Of a stretch of DNA of 64,000 bases, positions 11,330 to 25,096 are shown piece after piece. Position 1 is the stretch's first letter. Each line of letters opens with the position of its first letter. The stretch lies in the NCBI GenBank assembly GCA_014549065.1, contig JACDOX010000013.1:2164663-2228662 (forward strand), read 5' to 3'. The position numbers were made by a program, and so were the translations under genes. A model generated the notes under the pieces. The model had not been told where the DNA came from, made no database searches, and saw only the letters and a list, made by a program, of their open reading frames with translations. The stretch comes from Cardinalis cardinalis (lineage: Eukaryota; Chordata; Aves; Passeriformes; Cardinalidae).

Positions 11330-12100
11330 ACTGAATCAGGAAGAATAGCATAAATAAGTGCCTGGGTCAAATGGACCACTAAAGTTGTAATTAAAACCAA
11401 TGAAAAGGTTGTGGAGAAATTACATGAATTCTTCGTAATCAGTCTTCACTAATGAGTATGAGGCAGACATTTCTAACTCAAGATTAATTTTTACAGATGA
11501 GGCATTGTCAGAGAAAGTGGCCTCTGAATATGAGACATTTTAGCAACTAGATAAAGTTAATGGTAGAAAATCCCTGGGGCTGGATAATATTCATTTGAGA
11601 GTTTTAAAAAGGAAAAACAANAAGTAGCTGAACTACTAACTAAAANAGGCAATATACCTCTAATAGCAGGAGCCATTCCTGAGGATTGATTTTTATCTGA
11701 GGGAAGAAAGAACAAAGGATGACCTTGGGAATTACAGAAAAAGGAACNGTGCTTTATAACCACTGAAATTGTCCAAAACCATTTTCATAAGCAGCCAATA
11801 AAGAGCCTTTTTAAAACTACCTAGATATTAGTGCTATAAATGTATGGTANATTTTTAATTGATCTTTACATTTTCTCTGGGTGTAATTTTTATTTTTTCA
11901 ACCTCACAAAAATTCAGGAAGGAAATTACAGACATTTGGAGAGGAATACAAGTAGGTATTGTTTATCTTGACTTGCAAATTCTTCTAACAATGTCCCTTG
12001 CCAAGGACTGTTGGCAAATATTAATGATAGCACGCTGAGAACAAAAAATTCTGTCANGTGCCAAAAACAGTTTGGTGCATGGGATAAGGTTTGTGAGTCA
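11330..12100 (+). pseudogene. Decayed CR1/L3-like LINE reverse-transcriptase remnant
   Basis: Two reverse-transcriptase landmarks survive in order on the plus strand. At 11568-11603 the translation KSLGLDNIHLRV matches the LINE RT motif KSPGPDGIHPRV. It is followed by GTAGCTGAACTACTAACT, the usual downstream EIAELLT-type segment. At 11958-11978 the translation IVYLDLQ matches IVYLDFQKAFDKVPH, the RT catalytic-aspartate region; the bases continue as CAATGTCCCTTGCCAAGGAC, matching the VPHQRLL part out of frame. A CATGGGATAAG match near 12080 also fits the family order. Stop codons, frameshifts and missing segments show it is long dead. The upstream match GTTGTGGAGAAATTACATGA fits the segment that precedes the RT domain. 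The element acted by target-primed reverse transcription. Edges are approximate, and the subfamily cannot be fixed by eye. Confidence 0.78.
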
Positions 12101-15094
12101 TCATTAGCCAACCTATCTGAGTTATTCAAGATTTAACATGCTTTAAATTCACACATGTCCTGCAGGAAGGATAGCAATTTTTCCCAGGNATATTCTTGTT
12201 TTGCCAGGGGAACAGTTTCACTTAAAAAGCCCCCCAAACCATCAGCAATGCCTGCAGCAATCTTTGGGAGAGCCCAGCACTTCCCAGGTGAACCCTTGAG
12301 CTGTGGAGTGCATGCCTGTCTGGAGAGCACAGGATGAGTACTCGCTCCTCCTCCTCGCATCCAGTGGGATGTCCTGCACTGAAGAACANCAGAGCTGTGG
12401 GCTCAGAATTTAAAAATAAACTGCAACCTACAGGAACACAACTACTGAAGGAGGGCATAGGCCAGGTTTTTGAAGAATTTGAGTGGAGATGTGTTTTTCC
12501 CAAAAAAGAAGACAAAAATACCAGCAAACATTTTCAAACCAAACATTTCAGGATGCTGTTATGCTTTAACTCATAACTGAAGTCAGCTAACGACTGACTC
12601 TGGCTTTTTTCATGAAAAGAAATTTTTTTTAATGAAANAAATAACCCTTTTAGGGGGGATATTTACTTTGCTAGTGATATTACATTGTTGGAGAATATTG
12701 CAGAAATAAAGATTGTGAAAATAATGAATAATGGAGGCTGCCATATTCTGTAGCACATTAAATTATTAGGAATAATATGCAAAACTGTACACAGTGAATT
12801 ACAAGATGAAAAATCTTTTTAAAATAATTTTCAGTTCCAAGCTCTCTCATAACATATGGTCANCTGTAAAAGCAGTAGATTAATCTTGAAAAGTGAATTG
12901 CTGCTAAATCCAGCATTTTCTGTGATTTTCTTTCCATTAGCAGAAGGATAAGTTTTGGCAGGTGGCAGCTTGTGTTCTGTAATCACAGTTAAGCCTATGA
13001 TAGTGTTTAGCAAAACAGTAACTATAGCTCCCACTGATTATTGACAACAGTGGGGGTAGAACGACAGAACTTTTGACATAACAACNTCAATGCTAGTTTA
13101 CAGAGAACTCTTATAGCTTTTACTAATCTTTAGACAGAACAATTGTGGCTTTGTTACATTTATGGACTATTCTTGTTGCTTAGANATCAAAGTATAAGTA
13201 ACTAAGCTTTGATGTTTTCTTGTACTTGTATAGCTGAGATGTTCTTGCTTTCAAAGAGAGGAGACAACAGTAAATTAAATTCGTTCTTAATATAACCACA
13301 CCATGCTAAGGCTTTTGTCAGTTTAATTGTGTTTATTAAAAGTATGATTTCTTCATGTTGTCACCAAATAGACCAGTCAAACTTTCCAGGGCATTGTAGA
13401 CCAGGCCAGAGTGACTTTTTCATTTACATGTTAATGGAGTCTGCTCCAGTAGATTTAATTGAAGGACATGCATAAAGATTTGTTTGCTCTGTGGACAGAT
13501 GCAATGGAAAAATCTGTTTAAAGCTGTACACTAGGGTATGAATATTGATGTGAATGGGAAAGTAAATTATTNTAGGAAAGTAATTTTTATCACACACGCA
13601 ATATAGTTTGAATTCCATGGAGGGAAAAACGTATATGCAGTTTCATACATGCTTTAATTTCAAATAAGAGGCAGGAGTGATTAAGAAAGTAATATACTCT
13701 TTGTTTCCCCTATTGTGCTTCCTGCAGTGTTACTATATTTCTAGTTCCAAATGGCTGAGTCTCAGCTGTCAAGGTGGACAACCTCAAGGGTATGTGCAGC
13801 ATGTCTCTGAAGCTCTCTGAATATGTCAGCTTGACCTATGTCTTTCCTTTTCCCTTCCTTTACTCCGTGTCTGCTTTTGAAGCCATGTGAAAACAGAACA
13901 GTGGCTTTAAGGAACCATAGGAAAGCAAGCCGAGTAAGAGATAGGTATGCCTTGAGNAGCCTTTTCCTACAAAGGAAAATAAAGGACCATAGGCTGGTGC
14001 TGCATAGGTTTGAAGCTGATGGGAAAGCTGTGGGTATTCACCCATTTGTGTGCATGGAGGTAGGAGAAAAATATGACTAAATTATTTAAATGAAGAAAAG
14101 GGTTCTAGACAAAAACTCAACCCAATCAACCAAACAAATGAAAACCCACCCTTGTAAATGATGTTTAGGCTGTTGCATTTTGAGACCATTCCTTTCAGAG
14201 AGACTAATTTTGACTCCAGACGGCTCAGAACTCAATTCACTTGAGAAAACACAAGAGTGAGTGCCATCTCAGAGGTCCTTTGATTCCAGCTATCATTGCA
14301 AGAGGACACAGATATCTTTCATATATCCTTTGTTATATCTGTGTTATCTCTGGCACCCCCATATATGTAGCTGAGATACTCTGGAGCCTCTAAAATGGCA
14401 CTAGATACCTCTGTTTAAGAAATGAGCTGAGTTTTCAGGATAGGATTTCATTTAAGACTCCTGGATGTAGATATCTACATGTTGCTGTTGGCACATGACC
14501 TGAGTACCTAAATCTCAGTAAAAGGTCATAAAATAAGTTGCCAAAATATTGTGCAATTTCAGATGCTCTTGGGCTTATCTGAGACACCCAGGTAGGGCTG
14601 GAAGAAGTGACACANTCCTGAGACCTTTAGGAGTGGAAGATGGAGGCCAGGTAGATCTCCTTATGCATTGGAAATGCCAACACCAAAGTTTGTTTAGTCA
14701 GCTAAACAGTGATTGTTATTTGGTATTCAGTGAATGCAGAAATAGTACAGTGTTCCTGAAACCCAATTTCAGTGTTTTCCCAGAAACTAGCAAATTACAC
14801 ATCATATCATTTTGATGTTTTATGTTTTCTCACTTCTCATAAATGCAGTGTGACTAATCACAGTATTGCCAAAGATATGCTCAGAAACACAGACATATTT
14901 GGCATTGTTACAGAGCTTGAGATGTAAGTGCAATGCCATAAGTTGTTGGGGCAAATTTCAGGCCCACTGATCCNATTAACTCCCAGAGAACCAGAAAGAG
15001 ATCAACACATGATTATGCTCTTTGCTCTTTGCCCATATCTTCTGCAAGGGTCACAAGAAATAGTAAAACCTACAAGTGTTAAGGCAAACCCCAT

Positions 15095-15114
15095 CTCATG
15101 AGAATTCTCATGAG
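15095..15114. repeat. 20-bp perfect palindrome
   Basis: CTCATGAGAATTCTCATGAG reads the same on both strands. It contains an inner CTCATGAG palindrome on each side of a central AATT. It is not in a low-complexity tract, which makes it less likely to be chance than the AT palindromes elsewhere in the window. Confidence 0.95.
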
Positions 15115-17329
15115 CAGAAGAGAGGCTGGAAAAAAATTTATACCACTATTGAGCCCCTACAGTAGCAGCCTGTGTTCCCTTTGTCCCTGGTCCCAGCCAT
15201 ACGCTCCTGCTACTTCCTGACACTTTCTTTGGGACTTTTCTGATCACATGGAAACTAGATTTCAGGGGTTAAATTGGCAGAAAACTAACAATTTGCAGAG
15301 ATGATCGGACATTTTTCTGCCAGTTTATTGAGCTGAGCCAGTTCACTCCCGAGGTGGATGTGTGCCAAGCCAGCACAAATGGAGAAGACTGGACCAGTGG
15401 TAAAAATGAGACACTTTTCATAGCAGCTTGCTTTTGTGTGAACTGAAGGGTCACATACAACCATCGTCTCAGGTGGATGGGCTTGTTGTTTTTAAAACAT
15501 TCTGGACCNTTGCAGCATTTACAATATGCCTTTAGGGTTATCTTTTCCAATGGANAAATGCTTTCAGTAATTAAAATTTTCACGCTATTTGTTTTCCTCT
15601 TACAGATTTCTTATGTATGGTGCTTTATGAAAGCTGGTGGAAACCCTGAGTCGTAGGAGCGCCAAGCTCATCAGACTGTCGGGTAAGGGACAGACGAGAT
15701 GGGGAGTCCCCCAGTATGCCAAGCCCAAAGCACAAGCTCTGCTGTGTACTCTTTCTAATGGAACCCCCTCCTCCTGCCTTGGAGCTGTGTGGAGCCACAA
15801 GCTGACTTTTATTTTGAACAGCTGAAAAGAGCAAACCCTGCACACAAGTAGGCAGATAGGATTTCACATGTGTCATGGGGTTGTGCGAGTGTGGGGAGGG
15901 TGTCCTGTCCATCACACTGCATCTTCACACTAGCNTGTAAATTAGCTTCACATTTGTCACAATTTGCACTACTGGCAAGCTTTTACCTTATAAATTCTCT
16001 TTCACATGTTTATTTCTTTAAAATAAACACAGATCTAATAAGACTGAGTCACAGGCTTGGAGCTGCTAATCTAGTCCTGTCAGATATGATGTTCTACAAA
16101 CAGGGTGTCCAGTTTCTTTGGACAGGAACTGGATTTGTTGGATACCAACAGTTTGGTTACTTGATGCAATCTCCTAATGGCTGAAAGAAATTGGAAACAG
16201 TAAGTAGCCTTTAATTTAGGGCAAACAAAGATTAAAGTGGCAAAAAGGAAGAAAGAAACAACATGGCTGAAACTCATACCTAAGATTTTTAATAGTATCA
16301 CTCAGATGTAAATTCAGGTCAGTAATGAAGTGTTGGCTTTGCTGTCTCCACAAATGCTATNGCTGCACTGGGATCTTTTGGGCACCCCCACTAATTCTGC
16401 TGCTTTAGNTACATTGATCAGGAGTCTGTGAAGAGAGAATACAAGAAAGAGCCCCTAAACTTAGATCCTCTGCCTCACACCTTGGTTAGATGCCTCAAGT
16501 AGTTTTAAATAGATGGTTTAAAACCCCTCTTTTCTATGTAAGTCAGTCATTGGACCATTTAAAAACACATACACTAACAGACTCTAGCAAACTGCAAGAG
16601 AGAACTTGGGGTCACTGCAAATGTTTCCAGCATTTGCATCTAAACAACAGGCACTCTGATGACACAGACTAAGAAATACACTTATTTCACTGGACTACAT
16701 AAAATTGATGGAAAGAAATTAGCAGTAAAGAGTTTCCAGATCAGGGTTTGGCCTCTTGGGGGTAACAAAGTAGATTCTGAAAGATACAGAACAGCATTTC
16801 AGCAATTGGGTACCATGCTTTGCTAGGTTACTGAAGACATTACCAGTAATGCATTGCTTAGTTGTACCCATGTACACCATTAAAGTTATTCCAGTGTGGC
16901 ATAGAGTGAGCAAGTTGAGGNCAAAATATGCCAGCTGGAGAATATTAGGGAAAAATGTTCCTTCAATTTCTGCTTAATGTTCTGATAAAAATAAAGAAGC
17001 CACTCACTGGCACTGTGGATATGTTTACTTACACTACAAGTACTCTTCTCTGACTTACACTGGCTCCTGAAATATCTCTTGCCATCCCCCATTCTTGAAT
17101 TTCTTACATATTTTCCAGTAAGGAGCAGTTTATGTCCATCGTGTTTCTTTTACAAGAAAAAAAAGAAGGGAAAAAATGTTATTAACTGTAGCAAGACATT
17201 AGTTGTTNTGGGCTTTTATTTTTACAATAAAACTATGTTAAAAGGAAAAAATTATATAAACACATAAGCCACGTTTAGCAATGGTATACATAAAAGTTTT
17301 ATGGAGAAAAAACCCTATAGGGCTCTTTT

Positions 17330-17420
17330 GGAGCTAATTATTCCAATATGCAAATTAAAATTGTGCATTATTCATTTTTGTCAAATAATTTTCATTTGCT
17401 TTGGTGTTCTTATAATAAAA
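17330..17420. promoter_or_regulatory. Candidate octamer/homeodomain regulatory element
   Basis: A perfect octamer ATGCAAAT, the POU-domain site, lies at 17348-17355. It is directly followed by AAAATTGTGCATTATTCATT, with TAATTATT just upstream and ATAATTTTCATTTGC just downstream. The cluster resembles POU/homeodomain enhancers, but AT-rich sequence produces such motifs by chance. Confidence 0.22.
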
Positions 17421-19089
17421 ATCTGCCAACAGGGTTTCCTCTTAACTCATCTAAGGAAGCCTGTGAAGAACACTCTATATTCAACCCTCTTTTAGATCAC
17501 TGTGGCTTGAGAATACTTTTAATCTCTTTTCCATTTATAACTGTACTGCTTGACCTTTTTGCAGCAAGGTGTCTTGTATATAAAATGTCAAAGAGAGGAT
17601 TATAGACATGGGACAAAGATATAGTTTAATTAAAAAAAGTCCTGTGAGACTGAAAAAGGTTACTGGCCCAGATCACAAATATTTAATGCCAGATTACTAT
17701 TTATGATGTTAAAATAACAAAAAAGGGTTTATGGGTAACTTGTAATTGACCAACCTTTACAGGTGCATATGATAATATTAAGCTTCGAGTAATAACTTTC
17801 ATATTAGCTTGGAAATTAGTTTTTAAAATTTAAGAAATATTTCCTTAATGTTTTCTGTGTATCATAGAACCATCTTTACAACATGAAATAGGTTAATGGT
17901 TTAAGGTCTGCTTCTAATTCAAAATGGCTCTGTAGGAAAGCATAAAAGAAAGTGTGAGTTTTCGAAATTTATTCTCATGTTCATTATTTTCCATCTCTGA
18001 CATTTAAGCTTGGATAGGANCATGGGTTCAATACTGAATGAACGATTGAGAAAGACCAATTTAGATTTTGTTGCTGATTTGCCCCACAGAAACAGCGAAT
18101 ACATTTCCAAGCTGAACAGTCCTACCAGGTTTCTCCACTTCTGTTCACTCTGTGTGATAATGAGATGGAACAATTGATTTTGTACTTCATAAGCAAAGGG
18201 AAGGCCATGGATAAGTATTGCCAGAAAAAATCCAGTTTACCAGTTAATTTGTGAATCAAAATCAGTTCATGATGGTACTGACTGGACTTTTGCTCAAGGG
18301 TACTAACAAAACAATGATTCAGCAATGGAGAAACAAGGAAACTTGAAGCCCGGTTTTAAGAATAGAGCANGCACAGATCTCCTTGGCTTTCACTGACAAG
18401 CTCATGGAGGCATCAGAGAAAACCTGGCACACCATTTATGCAANTACTTCAGTAAAGGTGGAGTAAGTGCATTGTGTAGTGATAATTCCATTTTTATTTT
18501 TTAATATAAAACAAATTTTTGTGATTTTTAGTTAAAATTACTATATACAAATTGGTAAAAAAGCATAGCTAGATAACATATAATACAGAATTTTCCTGGG
18601 TCTAAATATTTTTGAGGGAAAATGAGGAAAAGGGTAGGATGAAAAAACCTTTCCCCTGCACANCAGTGATAATAAGAATCTGCTATAAATATCCATGGTT
18701 GAGTTTGAATCTGAGCAGAAATATTAAGAATATTGTTAGAGAAAAATGCTTCCAGAATTCCCATGAGAAGCCCCATGTCACTATGGGGCACTCTGGAATT
18801 TCTAGTCTGAATGGAGAAAAAATCTTGCCAGTAAAGGCACTGTTTAGTTATGTCTTATTATGCCAGCTAGCACACTTCAATAAAGACTGGTAATGAGGAT
18901 GAGGATTTGGAGAGCAGATTGCCCAAAACATGACGACAGTATTTACTCAACACCCTCTTGGGTGAAGGCATACAATAATTTTAATCTTATAGTTCTGAAG
19001 AGCTGATAAATGGAAAAGCACATATTCTAAATAAACCTGTGTGNGTACTGCCTGCTTGGAGAGCAGCACATACAGTACAGATGGGNTGA

Positions 19090-19235
19090 TCCACCCCTGN
19101 AGGTGTTCAAGGCCAGGTTGGATGGGGCCCTGAACAAACTGACCTGGTCGGTGGCATCCCTGCCCAAGGCAGGGGGGATTGAACAGATGAACATAATGGT
19201 CCCTTACAACCCTAGCCATTCTATGATTCTATGAT
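19090..19235 (+). mobile_element. CR1 LINE 3' end fragment (plus strand)
   Basis: This is the clearest CR1 tail in the window. It has AGGTGTTCAAGGCCAGGTTG, GATGGGGCCCTGAACAAACT, a GACCTGGTCGGTGGCATCCC block, CTGCCCAAGGCAGGGGGGAT, and a TGGTCCCTTACAACCCTAGC segment. It ends with the direct-repeat tail ATTCTATGATTCTATGAT (19218-19235), the hallmark of CR1. Only about 146 bases remain, so it is severely 5'-truncated, as most avian CR1 copies are. Confidence 0.96.
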
Positions 19236-22200
19236 TTCAGAATAAAAAAAACCAACTGGATACTTGAAGTAATTGTAATCTGATTTTAAGATTACACAGC
19301 ATTACTACAGTAATGTTAATAATTAAAGACTTGTAAGTAAACAGAAAATGTAATATGCTGTATGTAATATGGATTTTCCAGGATCATCACTGGTATTTCA
19401 TTTTTATCAGAAAATAAATTTTATAAACAAAGAAAACATGATGGATATCATCTAAGAGGAAGTAATAAATTAGGCATGGTGTCATGTAGAAATTGATAGA
19501 TAATTTAGAGAAGATGGGCATTACCAAAGCAGGGAAATGCCTGGAATGTTCTTGGGTCATTGTTAACACAGACATGAAAGAAGAATAAGAAAAATTCTGC
19601 TTTTGAGTTCCTCCAGATCACAATAACAAGCTGTGATTGATCTTCAGTATAGAAAACCAGAATAACACCCAATATTTTCAAAGTAAATAATACAAGATNT
19701 GAAGTCATTTGCTTGAAGGTCAGTGACAGAAGTTACTTCTTCACTCTGCTGCCCTTCTGCTTCTCAGAACTCTCAGACTGTTGAGTATCCTGGAACAGAG
19801 ACCTCCAATATNTACCAATGTTATAAATGTCCACATAAAATAGCTAATGATCAGTAAACAGACCTGAACTGAGTGCCCAGACACTGTATTACCAAGTTAC
19901 TGTCATTCCTATGGGTCAATGAATATTGATCAAAACCAGAATTTTCTTCTGGGCAGTTTACACAGCTCCTACCCTGCTTATTGGCAGTGGGTTATTTCAT
20001 TTTTCCCAGCTTACCTCTCCCGTGTGCCATACAAACCTGGAGCCTAATCGACCACGATGGTGCAGGGCTTTTGCAGGCTGAGCATTGTGACACCTGGTGC
20101 TGTGGGTCCTTTGTCCTCTTGTGGATCTAATCCTCAACACCTGTACATTATATAAAGATAAGGACAAATTAGATGTTTATTTAATTATTACACATGCCCA
20201 TCATTTCAATAGGCATAGGCTGTTAGTGTTCAATCCAAGGTTTGGTGTGCACTTAAGTATGGACCTTGAAAACAAATGCCATGGATTTTTACATTCAGGA
20301 ATATTTGGTATGTGTGCAGCTTTTAATAATATTTTGTGGAAGTAGAACTCACTGGTATAACTATTTCTTTTTCTTGATCACAGANCTGTATTAAAACATA
20401 CAAACCCTTTCATTTTCAACACGCATATAATAGTCGTAGGACTTGACCCTTTCCTCATCCTGCTGTGCACTTTCTTTTGCTTCTCAAAGAATATGAAATT
20501 TTGAGATTATGAAGGGGAAATACATTTAGCAACACCAACTACTGTGAACCTGTGAGTTCTGTCAAATGCCACCTATGCCACCAGATTTACACTTCAGAGT
20601 TCCCAACTGTGTCATTATTGCCGTGTAACCATTTCCCATCCTGTGAAACATAATGGACCGATCCTGCAAACCTGACAGGGCCACACCTCAAGTTGACTTC
20701 AGTGGCTCCAGCCTTTATTTCATCTATTGATCTGAAAGGCAATAGAGAAAGGACTATCATGATCTGACATAATTATTCTTAGGCACAGAGTTCAGATTTT
20801 GCCAATTTCTATTGGATCCCAGTAGAACATAAGCAAGNGTGTCCCATAGTATGTCAGCAAAAGTTACTCCCAAACACATATGCTTTTTTCTAGAGTGGTG
20901 TTTTTCAGACATAGGGCCATGACTCTTGTCTAGGTGTGCAGAGAATGNCAGAGATATCCTTCAGTATCCTACTTTCTGATCATCCTTTTCAATTCTTACT
21001 CTGCTGGGTAAGACTTTTTAAAAACATGACTTTATATATTACCTATAAGCAGAATTTGGTGCAGTGATGCTATTTTGAATCAGCAGAGGGCCTGAATAAT
21101 TGGTCTTATGACAAGCAGATTGTTCATCCTCTGCAAGAAGTGCCCTGAGCATCTTCCTTACATAGCAGAGCACTTAGTTTGTGTAAATATACACCCAGGG
21201 TACTGTTTCACCTTACAGTTATACTAAACTGAGGGCTTGCTTCCAGCAAAAGCAGGAGGTGTCAGTCCCTTTCCCACCTACTTTTTTCCTTCCTCTTCTG
21301 TGTCCGCTTCCAGATACTTGATGTTTTCTTCCTTTGCACTGCTCTGGCCCTCATCTGATCNCACAATAAACTGGGTCAATATGATAACCTTGCAAAAAAA
21401 TGAATATTTTTGTGGCATTTTTGCTAGGGTTTTTTTCTGCAGCTTTAATGAATTAAACTGGCCTCTTCAGCCATTCACTGAGCATTGGCTTGGTCTGGGG
21501 GCAGGCCACAGCCAGGCTTCAGTCCACAGTGTGTGTGCAGGGAAAACAGGGGTGCAGCGCAGGGCAGTGGGATCCCATTGAGGTAACAAGGAGCCAGTAC
21601 CTCTGTCANCACCACCTTCAAGTATGAAGCTGAAGGCAAAACTTTTGGAGTGTTAGACATCACCTTCAGTTCAGCTTCTGTTCTCCTCTCCCCTTGAGTT
21701 CCCCTTGAACTTGTTGCATCCTCCATTTTCTGGTTTCAAGAGAGGGTTGATTGGATTACAACTGAATATGCAGAATATACATTTGAAAAGACACNCAAAG
21801 GAGCATCATAAACCCTCTGTCCTTTGTACATTTAGTAGTCACCACTGCATCCCAGACCCTAGAAGCCATACCAGGTAACAGACTTAGACATCCAGTTACC
21901 TATAACTCCAAAGCAGGCCAGCACTTTGTGCAGTGCAAATTTTTGATCTGCCAATATGAAAACTGAAAACTTTTTCAGGCATGTTCACATTTACTGAGCA
22001 AAACTCATTTAAATTCTTAGGGCTGATCTTAAACTGCAAGCTGGCTCACTTGATTTGTTATGTGCCCAGTAGCTATTGACAAAGATATTACTCACTGTTC
22101 CAGCCTTTTTTTTTTTCACCCAGAAATCTTCCTTATATTCTTGTGTCTTTCACAAGTACTATTTTCCATAATCCATCAGATTTCATATTATCAGATTGTT

Positions 22201-25090
22201 TGAAGATGTATGTTCAGATTCCTTTGCTTGCTTAGCAGTATGTAAACACCGGAGACCTCAGTTAGATTTATATGACAAAGGAAGTGACAGGATCTCTTTG
22301 ACAAAGCCAAGCAAGGAGTCTAAAGTATTAGACTTCTGGAAGTTGTAGACTGAAATTAGTGCTTAGGACTTGTCCTCCACCTGTGACACAGCAGGTACAC
22401 AGTGTAATTTACCCCTATAAGCCAGTGAGTAAATTCAGTGTTCCTGTGGGGATTAAGGTAATTGCTCTGTTCAGAAGCTAAAATTTGTGTCTCTCAAGAA
22501 TTTTGCCCCACATTTGAGAGTTGCCCTTACTTTTCTGTGAGAGAACATCCTGTCATAGAAGACAGGACTAAAAATGGTGATTCATTTGGTCCTTCTTCTA
22601 TCTGAGTAGAATTCAATCTTAGTTCTAGATGATTATACATATACATATAACATAAAAAGTTAATAATGAATAGGATGNTATTATAAATACAGAGAAGCAT
22701 TCACCAGTTCAGTTGTTTACTTGGAAGTTGTAGGTATTTAAATAAATTNTTAGGGAGTAGACACAGATATGGTATTTTACGGAGGGTAAGAACATAATTT
22801 GCCACATTTCACAGTTATCAGATCTACAGTTTTTGCAGTGGCATACCTTCTCTTGGGGGGAGTTTCATCTTGAGAACTTTTTTTACAGGCCATGTGAGAA
22901 AAACTGCCCTACCTGCATGTCCCTAGAGTCTGTTCTCCTGAGTGCTGTAGGTTTACTGACAGCAGTATTGCAGATAAGCAGTNGAAGGTCCACAGTGTGG
23001 TTCTATGGCACAGTGCTATGGCCAATGTGTTGTCATTGCCATACAGGTTCTACATGCAGCTCCTNCAAATCAAGCTGTCCAACTGTTTGCTCAGCATCAT
23101 GTGCTACTGTGGTGGAAGTTTTTCTAAAACCATTAGCAATTTCTTACTAAACAAACTGAAAACAGACCTCAACATGTACTATTTTCAAGTTAGGCTTGGA
23201 AACCTATATCATAATCTGCTCTTCAGGGCCACTGAAGTCCTTCATGATGCAGCAATACATTTTATAATATAAGGAAATATACATGAAAATATGGGAACAA
23301 TTTATAGCAACACTAACCCTACTTATCACGACATTACTTAATTTCAGAAGACCTAATTTTCATTGAACTTATCTTGAAAGCCATCATCAGGAATCATAGG
23401 TCCTAGGTCGTGGAATGCAAGAAAGAGTAAGTAAATGACTCTCAGTTTCTGGTATGCTCTGAGTCCACCAGATTGGTCTGCCTGTTCAAAGAAGCTTTAG
23501 AAGGGTCAGATTTGGCCAGCTGGGAATCCCTGCCATACTGTCCATATGTTTTAACAGGTGGAAGGGTTGCTCNGTTCTTCACTCTGGAAGTGGGCGATGC
23601 TTGGAGGTACCCGGGGGTTCTGACTGGGCTGGACCAGTTCCAGCACTCTGAAACTGCAACAAATAGGGTAAGGAAGAAGCATGCAGAAAATCAATCTTTA
23701 ACCCCTGTGCAGTGGAGAGAAATAGCTTCCTTCAGGGAGCATAGANGGCAGGTAAAGTAGGCTCCTGCTTTGAATCTCTTTTCAGTGACTCCGCTGGGAT
23801 CTCAGGGAGATAGCATGATTAGTCCTCTCTGATACACTGGTATAAATAATGATAAAATCATGCTCATTTGCTCCATAATTTAAGATGTAATTTCTACCAA
23901 AATTAATAAAATTAATAATCACCATTGTAGTTCTGTTTTTATTATTCACGTCCCATTCCCTAAATAAAAGGCATATGGAGAGGAAGAGGGAGAGAGATAA
24001 ATTGAAATCAAGTTAATACTGAGGAAATGTGTCAAGTAAANTCCTTGGAAGCTTTCAAGGTGAGCAACATGAAAAAGTGTGCAGGAAACCTAAGAATTTA
24101 GTAAGTAAAATGACCTCACATTTATGAGAACTCAGGTAGAAGAATATGGCTTTGCATTAACCCTACTGCTGTTCACATTTCCTGTAGTTTTAATTTGTTG
24201 TTCTTAATAATAAAAGACTATTGGAGCAAATAAGCAACATAAATTTACACCTCCATCTGTGGCAGGCAACAACTGCTGTGCAACTGAAGGGAGAGTTCTC
24301 ACTCCATGCATTTAAGGATAGTATTCCCAGAGGAATCTCTCAGGACTCATCACTAGTCTTCAAACTGAGAGAAAATTACAGACAAACATTCACTGTCAGG
24401 TGAATAGCAACAAAAATAATGATTTCCATAGCCCAGGAATATTTAGGATTTCATGGTAATATAAAGGACCTTTACAACATATCATAACACACTTTTGATT
24501 ATTATAATAATCAAAAATTATAATATTGCATAACCAAGGAACTTTTAGTTGTAGAACAATGTTTTTATAGTTTTAACAAGATTATAGGGCCAATGAAATA
24601 TATTTGAAACCCATTAAAAAAGTAATGCATGACTTTTTTAGCANGTTTTCCATCCACTTTAAAAGTCATTAAAAAATCTGTCAGAATTCTATATTCCTTT
24701 GGATGCAATTTTGCATGTCTGTTTTGAGGGAAATTTTGAAATTTTCAAAGCTTTCATGTAAAGCCTGACCTACAGGAAATCTACCCCCCAAATATCTGTA
24801 AAGCATTTGTCTTTGGTGCCACTGATTTTTTACCTCACTTGAAAATACAGCAGCTGTCTGCCATGACAGTTACAAATCTGTCAGGTTATGTAAACGAGGA
24901 AAAAATCCAAAGAAGATGGTATCAAAAGGGATGCCTGCAGTTTCTGAGAATTTCAGCTGCTCATTCTGTCTCCCTGGGTTTTTGGGCTCTTGNTGCACAG
25001 GAAGGACATGAGAAGTGCTGGTGTCCAGTTGTAGAGATGGTAAAAAAGGCTCCTTAGGCAGGTAGGAATGGCATTGCTGTCTGTTGGAAC
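19236..25090. other. Unique AT-rich noncoding sequence
   Basis: No gene or mobile element recognised. The longest frame (21237-21581 plus, 114 codons) has no known domain. A 24-bp perfect palindrome at 24493-24516 is listed separately. Confidence 0.5.
24493..24516. repeat. 24-bp perfect palindrome
   Basis: The half-site TTTTGATTATTA is followed directly by its exact reverse complement. There is no spacer, so it could extrude as a small cruciform. GATTATT and AATAATC are TAAT-type homeodomain sites, but the sequence is AT-rich. Confidence 0.95.
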
Positions 25091-25096
25091 CCCTGG
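25091..25096. repeat. Target-site duplication, left (CCCTGG)
   Basis: CCCTGG directly precedes the solo LTR and matches CCCCGG directly after it at five of six positions. The single difference is T for C at a CpG, the expected product of methyl-C deamination. A 6-bp duplication fits an ERVK-type integrase. Confidence 0.7.

Larger units (their letters stand above)
12101..19089. other. Unique noncoding sequence, about 7 kb
   Basis: No gene recognised. Locally GC-richer sequence at about 12220-12400 and 15630-15830 gives overlapping short frames on both strands, with no domain. The frame at 13838-14080 is followed by a GTAGGAG that could be a splice donor, but nothing else supports an exon. A 20-bp perfect palindrome at 15095-15114 and an octamer-containing AT stretch at 17330-17410 are listed separately. 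Confidence 0.5.

Noticed and set aside
21080..21094. CTCF-like CAGCAGAGGGC
   Set aside because: Only about 11 of 14 core positions fit; similar weak matches near 3049, 53297 and 61167 were also dropped.
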